A DNA stretch of 64,000 bases from Halobacterium jilantaiense (GTDB lineage Archaea; Halobacteriota; Halobacteria; Halobacteriales; Halobacteriaceae), in the NCBI RefSeq assembly GCF_900110535.1, contig NZ_FOJA01000001.1:868001-932000 (forward strand), written 5' to 3'. Below the pieces are notes generated by a model. It was not told the DNA's origin, did no database searches, and worked only from the letters and a program-made list of their open reading frames with translations. A program made the translations under genes and the position numbers. The first letter of the stretch is position 1. Each line of letters begins with the position of its first letter. Below, piece by piece: positions 18,669 through 27,097 of the stretch.

Positions 18669-19138
18669 CAGAGCACCTCCGTGAAGTCGATGAGGTCACT
18701 CGCAGTGCGCGGCATCTCCGGATAGAACCGTCCCCGGTAGCGTCCAGCTTTCCGATGGAAGTAGTAGACGTGGTCCGCGCCGAACTGGATGCCGGCCTGA
18801 AAAGCGATTGCGGACATGAACTTCCGCCCCGGGGTGACGTCGATCGCTATCTCGTCACCGGCGGTGGTCGCTGCCTCGATGCAGGACTGGTAGTAGTCGA
18901 CGATCGATTCGAAGTCCGTCTCACTTACGAGCTCGTGGACGTCGGTCTCGGTGTCCCCGCCGTACGCAGCCACCGTTTCTTCCATCAGTGTGACGGCTTC
19001 TTCGACGTCGTCGGCGACCGGTGGGTTCGACAGCACGTGGACTTCGTCCGGGACGTACCCGCCGTCACAGGCCGCGATCAGCGGGTTCAGAATTCCGGGG
19101 GTCGTCGGCGTCCCACAGGTCACCCAGTGGCGTGTCAT
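18668..19138 (-). CDS. Stand-alone CARF-like domain protein
   Basis: 156 aa from the ATG at 19138; the open frame extends upstream to 19201 but without typical composition. The first strand and loop (WVTCGTPTTPGILNPLI) and the second strand (EVHVLSNPP) are followed by a late motif, IAIDVTPGRKFMSAIAFQAG (about 98-115), which matches the conserved nucleotide-binding turn of CARF domains in Csm6, Csx1 and Card1. CARF domains bind cyclic oligoadenylate made by type III CRISPR Cas10. No CRISPR array or cas gene is visible in the window. The gene is coupled to a PIN-like nuclease, so sensor and effector are on separate chains. Confidence 0.65.
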   Translation of the reverse strand: MTRHWVTCGTPTTPGILNPLIAACDGGYVPDEVHVLSNPPVADDVEEAVTLMEETVAAYGGDTETDVHELVSETDFESIVDYYQSCIEAATTAGDEIAIDVTPGRKFMSAIAFQAGIQFGADHVYYFHRKAGRYRGRFYPEMPRTASDLIDFTEVL

Positions 19139-19236
19139 CGTTGCCACAGATGGCGACAGCCCTGAAGTAATCAGGTGGTGGTCCTGGGTGCTGCCAGCCA
19201 CGGAATCTTCATGTGGCCCCCGAGGTATCTCGACAC

Positions 19237-20496
19237 ATGGCTAGTGCGGCGTCGTTGTCTGAGCCCCAAGTGCTTGCGACAGCTAAACGCCGCCTCTTCC
19301 CGGAAACGGGCGAATCGGATGCCTACGCGGTGGCTGATACGCAGTTTGCAACCGACGAGTGGCTCCCCGGCCAACCGATTCCCAACCAAATCCGTGATCA
19401 GCTCGCGCCGTTCAATCACGTGCGCATCGGATCCGGCTATCCCGACCTCGTCGGCGTCCGCCAACTCGATTCCAGCCTCCTCGCCGTCGACCGCTTCGGT
19501 GACCACCCACCACTGATCGCCGTCGAAGCCAAGGGATACACGGAACACGGTGGCGTGGACATTGAACGTGGAATCGTTCAGGCGTACGACCGGCTCCACG
19601 AAGCGAACGCCGCTTACACCGCGGTCCCGGCCGCGGCTGTCTCCCAGTCGAATCGGGCGCTAGCCCGCGAATTGAACGTCGGCATGCTCGGCATCACTCC
19701 GGACCACTCGGTCGAGGTGCTCGAAACACCGCGGATCGTCGGTAATCGCGCCCCGGACGAGGCTGCGGCAATCCGGTTTCAGGCCTCCGCACAGGGCGTC
19801 GCGGACAAATCCTTCGGGCTGAATCACCCGAAGAACTACCTCGCGTATCCACTCGCCATCTACCACGAAGCCGAGACTGCGGAGGTTCTCGCGGACCACG
19901 TCGTTCGCGCGGTTGACGCTGCACGAACGGGAGCCGCGTTCCTCAATTTGATCGACGACCAACCGAGCGGGCCGACGGTCACTGCGCTCGGAGCGGAGGT
20001 CATTCGGTTCGCACTACAGCGGTACGAGTCCGTGGACGCTGCGCTGTCTGCATTTGAAGATTGGCAGGGGTCACGCAGTCGGTTCTACGACGTGGCTCCC
20101 GAGTGGGGGTTACTGACTCGGCGAATCGTCTGGGCGTATCCGGCTACGCAACTCATCGTCTCGGAACTGCAGACGATGCACGAGGACGGCATCACGACGC
20201 CGTCGTTAGTTGACCTCGTCGAGTGGCTGCACGTTCACCATCCCACGTTTACGATCGAACTCTTCATTCGCGGCACTGACGATGCTCGTCAGCGCGTCCT
20301 CGACGTCGACGGAGACCTGCGTGTGGACGCACTCTCCGATGGTGAGGTGTATCACTCGCCGACCGTCTTCCAACTGAAGGCGATTCTCTACCACGCAGGC
20401 ATCCTCCAAACGCGTGGCGCGGAGCCGCACCGTCTCGACCCGGAGACTGAGAAATGGAGTCTCTGTAATCCCCTTACGGCACTGCGACTGGAGTGA
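19237..20496 (+). CDS. PD-(D/E)XK endonuclease-like protein, possible restriction enzyme
   Basis: 419 aa from the ATG at 19237 (MASAASLSEPQVL). The nuclease core is at 60-130: GSGYPDLVGV provides the Asp and PPLIAVEAKGY provides E-A-K, followed by a helix with Gln (IERGIVQAYDR). The remaining 290 residues are mainly helical and unassigned. The next plus-strand gene is a DNA adenine methyltransferase 340 bases on, which suggests a restriction-modification pair, although the spacing is larger than in most operons. It could instead be a stand-alone nuclease. Divergent from the CARF/PIN pair with a 98-base gap. Confidence 0.6.
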   Translation: MASAASLSEPQVLATAKRRLFPETGESDAYAVADTQFATDEWLPGQPIPNQIRDQLAPFNHVRIGSGYPDLVGVRQLDSSLLAVDRFGDHPPLIAVEAKGYTEHGGVDIERGIVQAYDRLHEANAAYTAVPAAAVSQSNRALARELNVGMLGITPDHSVEVLETPRIVGNRAPDEAAAIRFQASAQGVADKSFGLNHPKNYLAYPLAIYHEAETAEVLADHVVRAVDAARTGAAFLNLIDDQPSGPTVTALGAEVIRFALQRYESVDAALSAFEDWQGSRSRFYDVAPEWGLLTRRIVWAYPATQLIVSELQTMHEDGITTPSLVDLVEWLHVHHPTFTIELFIRGTDDARQRVLDVDGDLRVDALSDGEVYHSPTVFQLKAILYHAGILQTRGAEPHRLDPETEKWSLCNPLTALRLE

Positions 20497-20836
20497 TTCT
20501 CCGACCGGCTGCGACAAGTGGTTTCCCATAGGCGGCTTCGGACGCGGCAGTCCGGAACACAGCGTACCAAGCGTGCCAGCGTGAGTAAGAGGGGATCTGG
20601 AGTGCACGGGCTTCGTTAAGGCGTGAATTAGCGATGGTCCAATTCTGGACGGTGAGCGAATTGGTTGTCGGCAGGGGATCGTTGGGCGTGGTACTCTGGG
20701 CGAAATGGTCGTGCTGTGAGTCGGAAGGCCAGACTGTCAACCAGTGTTCGCCGGTTTTAGAGCGCTAGGGGCGCGAGTTCGGCGCATCCCGCGCTAATGT
20801 TTTTAAGTGCCTGGTTCATGAAGCCGCGGTACTCCA
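20497..20836. other. Intergenic region with possible gene remnant and methyltransferase promoter
   Basis: 340 bases. On the minus strand a frame from about 20764 to 20474 encodes protein-like sequence (KTGEHWLTVWP, then SYSRWHAWYAVF) but has no ATG or GTG in a sensible place; only a TTG at 20740 could start it. It may be the tail of a lost gene. It also overlaps the end of the nuclease gene by a few codons. On the plus strand TTTTTAAG at 20800-20807 is a good TATA box for the methyltransferase. Confidence 0.3.
20800..20807 (+). promoter_or_regulatory. TATA box of the methyltransferase gene
   Basis: TTTTTAAG lies about 30-37 bases before the ATG at 20837, giving a start site near 20830 and a very short leader, as usual in haloarchaea. 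Confidence 0.5.
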
Positions 20837-23122
20837 ATGCCTACGAGCACCGTCACGAATCTCGGCCACTGCCGCTCGGACAGTGCCGATGGCTCCTATC
20901 CGTCGACAGAGCCGGACCTAGTCGTCGAGACCCACGCAATCGACGACGCTCCGGTCGCTTCAATCGACCAGCCATCCGGTGAAATCCTGACCGCCGACAG
21001 TCCTGCAGCACAGCGCTCCATCCCGGACGAGCGACTCACTCGAACAATCACTGAGGTGGCTGCGTCCATCGCACCGGCACTCACAGATGCACCCTCCTCG
21101 CTTCACTCACGACTTCCCTCGTGGTGCGACCTGCACGGACTTGACGAGGTAAGTGACGACACGAGGCGACGCATTCTAGCCCGACAAGCCGCTTACCATC
21201 ACTTGCTGAAAGCCACGCTGTACGAGCACCATCATCGACACACCGAGCTACCAGAACTCCCCGCAGACGTCCGAACCGGATTCCAGAACGCGCGAACGGT
21301 CACAGACAATCCCGCGTTCGACGAATGCGTCCTCGACGACATCATCTACTTGGCCAGCCGGGCTGACAGAGAGCCGCTTATCCAGAAGCGGACGCTGCTC
21401 CTTGACTCGACCCAGCCCGCTGAGGATGTCGGCCGCATCTACGAAGCAGTGATTCCGGATGCCCACCGTCAGCTCCTCGGCCAGTTCCGCACGCCGCCAG
21501 AGATTGGCACCCTGATGCGGACCTGGACGGCAACCGGGTCGAGCACCGTGCTCGACCCCGGAATGGGGGCTGGTGTGTTAGCGAGCCCGTTCCATCCAGA
21601 CTGGGACGTGAGCAGCGACCCAACGCACGTCACGGGAGTTGACCGCAGCCCACTCTCGATTCTGATGGGAAGTACCGCACTGACACTCTACGGGCAATCC
21701 CATGACCCGCCGAACATGGATTTCCTGGCGATGTCTCTGGACGACCGGCCGGAGGCAGTTGATGCGCTCGTCTGCAATCCACCGTACACGAAGGGAGATG
21801 CCCTCCCGCCGACGTACAAAGCAGAGATCAACACGCGCTTCGAGCGCGAAACGGGACTGAGCATTAGTGCTCGCTCACCGCTGTACGCGTACTTCATCTA
21901 CCACTCACGGAAGTTCCTGTCCGCGGGTGATCGCGCGGCGTTCATCACTCCGCACAGTTTCCTCGGCACCCACTACGGCGAGTCACTGAAGCAGTTCTTC
22001 CTGGAGCAGTATTCAATCGAGGCGTTCGTCCAGTTCAACCCCGAGAGCTACCCGGTCTTCGACAACGCCGACACGACGGCCCTCGTCACATTCCTCGAAG
22101 CTCCAGTCGAAGACGACACAGCCGGCCAAACACGGTTCATCCGCGTCGATGAGCCCATCCCAGCTAGCACGGTTCGCGCAGCCGTCCGCGGGGACCACCA
22201 CGGGACAACAGACTGGGGATACGTCGCCGCCGTCCAGCAAAACCAACTATCTCCGATCCAGAACTGGCAAGCGCGATTCACACCCATCGACATCGATACG
22301 AGCGATCTGATTCCGTTGTCCGACCTGGCCACGGTTCACCGCGGCGTGAGCACGGGAAACGTCGGATTCTTCACCCTCTCACAGGACGATGTCGATGCCT
22401 ACGACCTCTCCGAGCACCATCTCACTCGCTTGGTTCGGCGACCTGCTGTCGTCAACGGGTACGACTTCCGCGAGGCCGACTGGAAGACGCTCCGGGCGGC
22501 CGGCGAAGCCGTGTGGCTGTTGGACCCGGACAAGCTGTCGGCCGTCCCCGACTCACTGACGGCGTTCCGCGAGCACGTCGAGGACTCCTCCCGAAGCCTG
22601 GATGATGGCCGCGGTGAGGAAGCAGACCTGGTCGACTATCTCCGAACAGCGATCACCGACCACGACCTCTCCAGCACGTCGACCGTAGAACAGGGCGAGT
22701 GCTGGTATCGACCACCGAGACGAGACTCCCCGCGCGTGCTCGTCCCTGATAGTAGCCGGGATGGCTTCCCGTTCGTCCTGAACGAAACCGATGCGCGAAA
22801 CATCCACAACTACCACGGCATCACGAACGTCTCCGTTGACGAGACGGACCTGAAGGCGGTCCTCGCATACCTGAACAGCACAGTCGGACAGCGGGTCGTC
22901 CGACAGCGCACGCGGCTGCGGGCAGACGGATATGAGAGCCTCGGGGTCAGAGCCCTCAAGAATCTCCCCGTAATCGATCCACGCGCATTAGACGACGAGA
23001 CCGTTGTGAACCTCGCAGACGCGTTCGACGACCTGCGAGCAGCCGCCCGCCATGACGATGACACCGAGGCCGTCCGCAAGCACATCGATGGATTGCTTGA
23101 GTCGCGGATAAACCTCCAGTAG
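20837..23122 (+). CDS. N6-adenine DNA methyltransferase (Eco57I-like)
   Basis: 761 aa. Residues 1-200 are an unassigned helical region. Motif I is LDPGMGAGVLA after LGQFRTPPE, the SAM-binding site; motif IV is ALVCNPPYTKGD, the NPPY of adenine-N6 methylases; motif VIII-like FNPESYPVFDNAD follows. The C-terminal 350 residues, ending with LNSTVGQRVVRQRTRLRADGYESLGV, match target-recognition regions of type I/IIG enzymes. It is too short for a BREX PglX. It would protect host DNA from its partner nuclease, most likely the product of 19237-20496. Confidence 0.85.
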   Translation: MPTSTVTNLGHCRSDSADGSYPSTEPDLVVETHAIDDAPVASIDQPSGEILTADSPAAQRSIPDERLTRTITEVAASIAPALTDAPSSLHSRLPSWCDLHGLDEVSDDTRRRILARQAAYHHLLKATLYEHHHRHTELPELPADVRTGFQNARTVTDNPAFDECVLDDIIYLASRADREPLIQKRTLLLDSTQPAEDVGRIYEAVIPDAHRQLLGQFRTPPEIGTLMRTWTATGSSTVLDPGMGAGVLASPFHPDWDVSSDPTHVTGVDRSPLSILMGSTALTLYGQSHDPPNMDFLAMSLDDRPEAVDALVCNPPYTKGDALPPTYKAEINTRFERETGLSISARSPLYAYFIYHSRKFLSAGDRAAFITPHSFLGTHYGESLKQFFLEQYSIEAFVQFNPESYPVFDNADTTALVTFLEAPVEDDTAGQTRFIRVDEPIPASTVRAAVRGDHHGTTDWGYVAAVQQNQLSPIQNWQARFTPIDIDTSDLIPLSDLATVHRGVSTGNVGFFTLSQDDVDAYDLSEHHLTRLVRRPAVVNGYDFREADWKTLRAAGEAVWLLDPDKLSAVPDSLTAFREHVEDSSRSLDDGRGEEADLVDYLRTAITDHDLSSTSTVEQGECWYRPPRRDSPRVLVPDSSRDGFPFVLNETDARNIHNYHGITNVSVDETDLKAVLAYLNSTVGQRVVRQRTRLRADGYESLGVRALKNLPVIDPRALDDETVVNLADAFDDLRAAARHDDDTEAVRKHIDGLLESRINLQ

Positions 23123-23336
23123 CTTCGTTCCGCTGCTATTCTACATACTGTATTGTTGGGTTCCTCGTCTGAGTTTCACGGGATGTCATCGTTGGGTGTT
23201 GCCGAAGTAGGGGTGCTCCAGGCAAGACATCGCCATTAGTTTGAGGCCTCAGGAGTAGTTGCGGTGGTGATTTTCGTGGGTCGGAAACCGGTGAGGAGGT
23301 GTGGGTCACGGCGCTGTTTCATCAGGGCCGTACAAG

Positions 23337-25628
23337 CTAGTCGCCGAACAGACGGGAGAGAAACCCTCCAGACTCATCGCTGCTAGCCGCCTCTGGCGTC
23401 TCGGATGCTTGTGCGGTGTCTGTGCCCGTTTCGGCCGCACCGTCTAGCAGTTCGTCGACGGAGTACCCGAGCCATTCGGCGAACTCCTCTGGCGCACCGA
23501 TGTAGACACTATTCGAGGATTTCTCAGACATGAATCGTTTTGGGAGGCGTTTCTCGTAGTCGTACACTTCGTATTCGTCGCGGTCGAAGTTCGCCGTGAT
23601 TGCGTTGGGTTCGGATTCGAAGGTGACGCGCCCGCCCTGGATGTCGCGCTGCCACTTGAGCCGACCCGTGTCGTACGTCTTCTCGGCCGGTTCGTCGGCG
23701 GGGAAATACTCGGGCTGCTCTCGGTTCGCTTCGTCGTAGAACTCGCGGACGATACGACGGACGTCCTCTATCGTGCCGTTCCCGTCGGTCCACGGCTGTT
23801 CGGTGAGCATCCGGCGAGCCACGTAACTGAAAATCGGGTTCTGTCGCTCCAGCACCTCAGAGAGGTCCTCCTGGGCTTCCCGAAACCCAGGGTCCTCCGG
23901 ATTTGACGGGAACGAGACGTCCATGCTCAGGATCTTCATGCGGTTGCGGAACTCGGATTTCGGGAGCGCGTCGTTCGTCGTGAAGATCAGGCACGGCTGG
24001 TCGACGCTGGTGGGCGTCCAGTCGCCCCAGTAGTTCCGGATCGGACTCCACCGCTGGATCTTCTCTTTCTCCGCGTCGATGATCGCGTACGGGAAGCTGG
24101 TGTCCCATTCGCGGACGCCGCGGACTTCCTTGACACCGACGTCGTCGGCGTCCACGCCGGAGATGACCGTGTTGTCGGAGACCAGTCGGAGGATGTACTC
24201 GGTGAGTTTGTCCTTCCCGGCGTCGCTCTTTCCTTCGATGTACAGGTGCTGGAGGACGTTGTCCAGCGTCCGTGACGGCGACGACATGGCTTCGGCGTAC
24301 TGGTTGGCGAACGGCGCCCAGAACCCGTACAGGAACGCCTCGTACATCTGGGCCATCACCGCGGTCTCGGACTGCGTGTGCCCGTGGTTCTCGACGGTCT
24401 CGATGTAATCCTCGATCGTGCCCAGGCAGTGGTCCAGGACTTCCGGCGTGGGTTCGTCGGTGGCGACGAGAATCATCTCGTCGTCTTCGCCGATGACGAC
24501 CTGCTCGGCCTCCGGTAGAACCGACATCGTCGGGATCGACGTTGACTCCTTGACCTGTTTGTTGTACGCGCTCATCGGCGCGGTGATGCTGTGGTCCTCG
24601 ATGGTCGCGCCGCGGTCACGGAGACTGGTCCCGAACTCGTCGGCAGTGTCCTTGTCGACCTTGCTCGTCCCCATGCGAATCTTCTCTTCGGGCGCTCGCA
24701 CACGCGGTCGATCCAACGTGTCCGTGAGCTCCGTCTCGTGGTCGGACTCAACAAGCCCAACGTCCGGCGACTCCTCGCCCTCCATGGATTCACCAGAATC
24801 CATCTCATCACCTTCCTCGCTGCTCGCTGACTCCTCGTCGGGCTCGATAATCGTTCGGTCGGCGTTCTCAGGCTCTTCGACGAACGCGACTGTCCCGTCG
24901 GCCTCTTCTGGATCGTCAACGACAGCGGTGACTTGCCCAGCGACGTCTTTGAGGTCCTCGACGGCGTCCTGGTTCAGCGCAGCTGTATCGCTCACGTCGA
25001 GGTCACCAGCACCGACCCAATACTCGATGCGGTTCTCTCGCTCCTCCGGCGAGTCCGCCTCTTCGAGCGCGTCGACCAACCCCTCAAGGAGTGTCTGGTC
25101 GCTGTACCCCTCGCGGTACTGATCGATGAACCGCTCGAACTCTTCGTCCAGTTCTGTCCCGACGTCGGTCGTAAAGACGGAGATCTGGTTCGTGTGGTAC
25201 TCCCAGGAATTCCGCGAGAGATTTGCCGAGCCCTGAACGAGTTTCACCGTGTCGTCGGGCATGACGATCCGGTAGATCTTCGAGTGGACTGTCTTCTGGT
25301 TCTTCAGTCGGACGGTCAGCCGATCGGCTTCCCGAAGCTGGACGAGCGACTTGGCCGTCGAGACCTCGTTGACCTGGTTGGCGTAGTCGTCGGCGTTTCC
25401 GATAAGCACGTCCAGTGACCCGATGTCGTACTCGGTTAGCATCTGTACCATCAGTTCGGGCGTCTCCGCGTAGGTCACCGCATCCACGTGGCGCGCACCC
25501 TCGAACAGGTCGAGGAAGTCGCTCCGGTCTTTCACCATCGCTAGGCGGTATTTCGCGGCTCCTGACCCGTAGAATTCCGGCATGTCGGCGAACCGGTCGA
25601 ACGAGATGTTCGCCGTCAGTTCGTCCAT
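23337..25628 (-). CDS. PLD-family nuclease fused to P-loop ATPase
   Basis: 763 aa from the ATG at 25628; a TTATTC box at 25652-25657 places the transcript start there, so this Met is preferred over the one three codons upstream. The N-terminal third is a phospholipase D-type nuclease with one HKD site: TVHSKIYRI and QGSANLSRNSWEYH (about 114-145). An acidic Ser/Glu linker covers about 240-345. The C-terminal half has a Walker A-like GKSDAGKDKL (about 466), a Walker B-like PYAIIDAEKE, and a sensor-like LIFTTND with downstream RNRMK, resembling SF3/D5-type ATPases. One HKD per chain implies dimers. A DNA- or RNA-cutting defence role is likely; no close named system comes to mind. Confidence 0.65.
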   Translation of the reverse strand: MDELTANISFDRFADMPEFYGSGAAKYRLAMVKDRSDFLDLFEGARHVDAVTYAETPELMVQMLTEYDIGSLDVLIGNADDYANQVNEVSTAKSLVQLREADRLTVRLKNQKTVHSKIYRIVMPDDTVKLVQGSANLSRNSWEYHTNQISVFTTDVGTELDEEFERFIDQYREGYSDQTLLEGLVDALEEADSPEERENRIEYWVGAGDLDVSDTAALNQDAVEDLKDVAGQVTAVVDDPEEADGTVAFVEEPENADRTIIEPDEESASSEEGDEMDSGESMEGEESPDVGLVESDHETELTDTLDRPRVRAPEEKIRMGTSKVDKDTADEFGTSLRDRGATIEDHSITAPMSAYNKQVKESTSIPTMSVLPEAEQVVIGEDDEMILVATDEPTPEVLDHCLGTIEDYIETVENHGHTQSETAVMAQMYEAFLYGFWAPFANQYAEAMSSPSRTLDNVLQHLYIEGKSDAGKDKLTEYILRLVSDNTVISGVDADDVGVKEVRGVREWDTSFPYAIIDAEKEKIQRWSPIRNYWGDWTPTSVDQPCLIFTTNDALPKSEFRNRMKILSMDVSFPSNPEDPGFREAQEDLSEVLERQNPIFSYVARRMLTEQPWTDGNGTIEDVRRIVREFYDEANREQPEYFPADEPAEKTYDTGRLKWQRDIQGGRVTFESEPNAITANFDRDEYEVYDYEKRLPKRFMSEKSSNSVYIGAPEEFAEWLGYSVDELLDGAAETGTDTAQASETPEAASSDESGGFLSRLFGD

Positions 25629-25772
25629 AGAACACACTCTCGCTTGACACGAATAAGCTCATTCCACGAACTGATAGTAGAGCCTGATCGGTCTGGAGTA
25701 GTCCCTGGAGATCTGGCAGAGGAACCAAAGGAGTCACCGCGCTCAGGGTGCAGTTCAGTAGTGGTCGGTGAT

Positions 25773-25877
25773 TCAGAAAACGCCCGCCAATCCAGCCGTG
25801 CCGATAAGCATCAGGCACACTCCAGTGAGTAGGATTAGCAGTTGCCGCAGTCCCATCACGTCAATCGCGCGTGTCAT
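25773..25877 (-). CDS. Possible small single-span membrane protein
   Basis: 34 aa from the ATG at 25877: a short charged start (MTRAIDVMG) followed by one hydrophobic segment of about 24 residues rich in Leu, Ile and Gly (LLILLTGVCLMLIGTAGLAG). Haloarchaea encode many such micro-membrane proteins. The longer frame back to 26069 does not look coding. No function is recognised. It lies between the PLD-ATPase gene and the tRNA gene. Confidence 0.35.
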   Translation of the reverse strand: MTRAIDVMGLRQLLILLTGVCLMLIGTAGLAGVF

Positions 25878-26267
25878 CGTTGAACAGGTTTGCCGTAATT
25901 GACTATTGGGGCGCTCGTGGCAAAACATTGCTGGCGCCCTCCATCGCTCGCGCAATACGTGGGCGGTCTGGGCACCAGCCTTCGTTCGGGCTGTTGGGCG
26001 CATTATCGAGACCGCTGGACTGAATGATTCTGCGGGCATTTGAACTCGAAGTCTACTACCGCTTGCCAAAATTGGGCCCTTATTCGCGCTCGTACCGCAC
26101 CACGACCCCTAGTATTATGTTCCCTCACTGTCATTCAAATGTAAGCGAATCGCATGACACCGGCAACCCCCGTTCCGAAACGTGACGAAATCAAATCGGC
26201 CGAGGAGGGGTTTCTTTATAAACGCCGTGCCGCCGTCTGCCAAATGTTGCCCGTCACGCAGAATGAT
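25878..26267. other. Gene-free region at the island edge, with a tRNA-like remnant
   Basis: 390 bases with no credible gene. At 26030-26048 the sequence CTGCGGGCATTTGAACTCG resembles the T-arm end of the neighbouring tRNA-Arg gene (CTGCAGGATTTGAACCCG, same strand), which could be a decayed attachment site. A TTTATAAA-like stretch lies at 26214-26221. Confidence 0.35.
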
Positions 26268-26341
26268 GGGCGCTGCAGGATTTGAACCCGCGGCATCTTG
26301 GTCCGAAGCCAAGTGCTCTGTCCAAGCTGAGCTAAGCGCCC
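26268..26341 (-). tRNA. tRNA-Arg (UCG anticodon)
   Basis: 74 bases, no intron, no encoded CCA. Acceptor arms GGGCGCT and AGCGCCC pair fully; D stem GCTC/GAGC; anticodon stem CTTGG/CCAAG around the loop CTTCGGA, giving anticodon TCG; T stem GCGGG/CCTGC around TTCAAAT. It reads CGA codons. Its 3' end faces the defence island, the usual orientation for integration into a tRNA gene. Confidence 0.95.
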
Positions 26342-26368
26342 TGCGGCCGCAGATAGTCGGAGGGTAGA

Positions 26369-26374
26369 TTTAAA
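26369..26374 (-). promoter_or_regulatory. TATA box of tRNA-Arg
   Basis: TTTAAA about 28 bases upstream of the tRNA 5' end on the minus strand. Confidence 0.55.
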
Positions 26375-26389
26375 CCCCGTGATTCGGAG

Positions 26390-27097
26390 TCACTGGCGGG
26401 CGGCGAGGAGGACGGCGGCGGCGAGCGCGACGACTGCCAGCAGCAGGCCGGGACCGGGTGCCGAGCCGTCGGCGTCCGGCGTTGTCGTCACTGTGGCCGT
26501 CGACTGGTCCGACGCGCCGCCGGTGACGACCAGTGGGAGTTGCATGCCGGTCTGTTCGTGCTGGGGGAGCGTGGAGAGCCCCTCGTAGGTCCCGGACTCG
26601 CTCGGGGTGACGAAGGCGGCGGTGACGCTGCCGCGGTGCGCGACCTCGATGGCGACGTACCCGCCGGGGTAGGTGGCAGTGGGGAGGCCGCTGACGACCC
26701 ACTGGTGGCGGACGTCGTCGTGGTTGACGAGCGTGACGACCAGCCGGGTGCAGGCCGGCGCGGTGACGCTGTCGAGGTCGTAGCCGAACGCGTCGCCGTC
26801 GGCAGCGTACTCGCGGCCTGCGTCGACGGTGAGCCGACGTTCTCCCTGGATTGCCTCGCAGCCGGGCGGGCGGACAGTGCCGTTGGCGTTGACGACGCTG
26901 CCGTTCTCGACGACGCGCGTCTCGGGTTCGGCGTCGCCGTCTGGCGTCGGGTGGGCGACGACACCGCTGCCGGCCGCGCTGGAGACGGGGTCGGCTGCGA
27001 GTGCGAGGCTCGCGGAGCCAGCGACGGCAACAGCGAGGACAGCGACGGCGGCGAACGCAGAGACGCGCCCGTAGCGGTGACTGGTCACGTCGTCCAC
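26390..27097 (-). CDS. Exported cupredoxin-like protein with Cys-to-Ser change at the copper site
   Basis: 235 aa. A signal-like hydrophobic stretch occupies about 12-35 and a C-terminal membrane anchor occupies about 212-232, after a Thr-rich linker, so the domain faces outside. The cupredoxin core has DVRHQWVV for the first His. The usual C-x4-H-x4-M loop reads LSTLPQHEQTGM: His and Met are kept but the Cys position is Ser, so a normal type 1 blue-copper site cannot form. It overlaps the upstream multicopper-oxidase-like gene by 13 bases and is expected to act with it. Possible ligands are Cu in a type 2 site or none. Confidence 0.7.
   Translation of the reverse strand: MDDVTSHRYGRVSAFAAVAVLAVAVAGSASLALAADPVSSAAGSGVVAHPTPDGDAEPETRVVENGSVVNANGTVRPPGCEAIQGERRLTVDAGREYAADGDAFGYDLDSVTAPACTRLVVTLVNHDDVRHQWVVSGLPTATYPGGYVAIEVAHRGSVTAAFVTPSESGTYEGLSTLPQHEQTGMQLPLVVTGGASDQSTATVTTTPDADGSAPGPGLLLAVVALAAAVLLAARQ

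Noticed and set aside
17631-19138. VapBC-type toxin-antitoxin reading of the CARF/PIN pair
   Set aside because: The PIN-like protein is about 2.5 times the length of VapC and the partner has a CARF-like turn rather than a DNA-binding antitoxin fold.
1-26000. Possible BREX or DISARM system
   Set aside because: No PglZ, BrxC, DrmA or DrmB was seen; the methylase is too short for PglX and the PLD protein is fused to an ATPase, unlike DrmC.
25773-26069. 98-codon frame at the island edge
   Set aside because: The first 64 codons are not protein-like; only the last 34 from an ATG at 25877 give a plausible membrane peptide.
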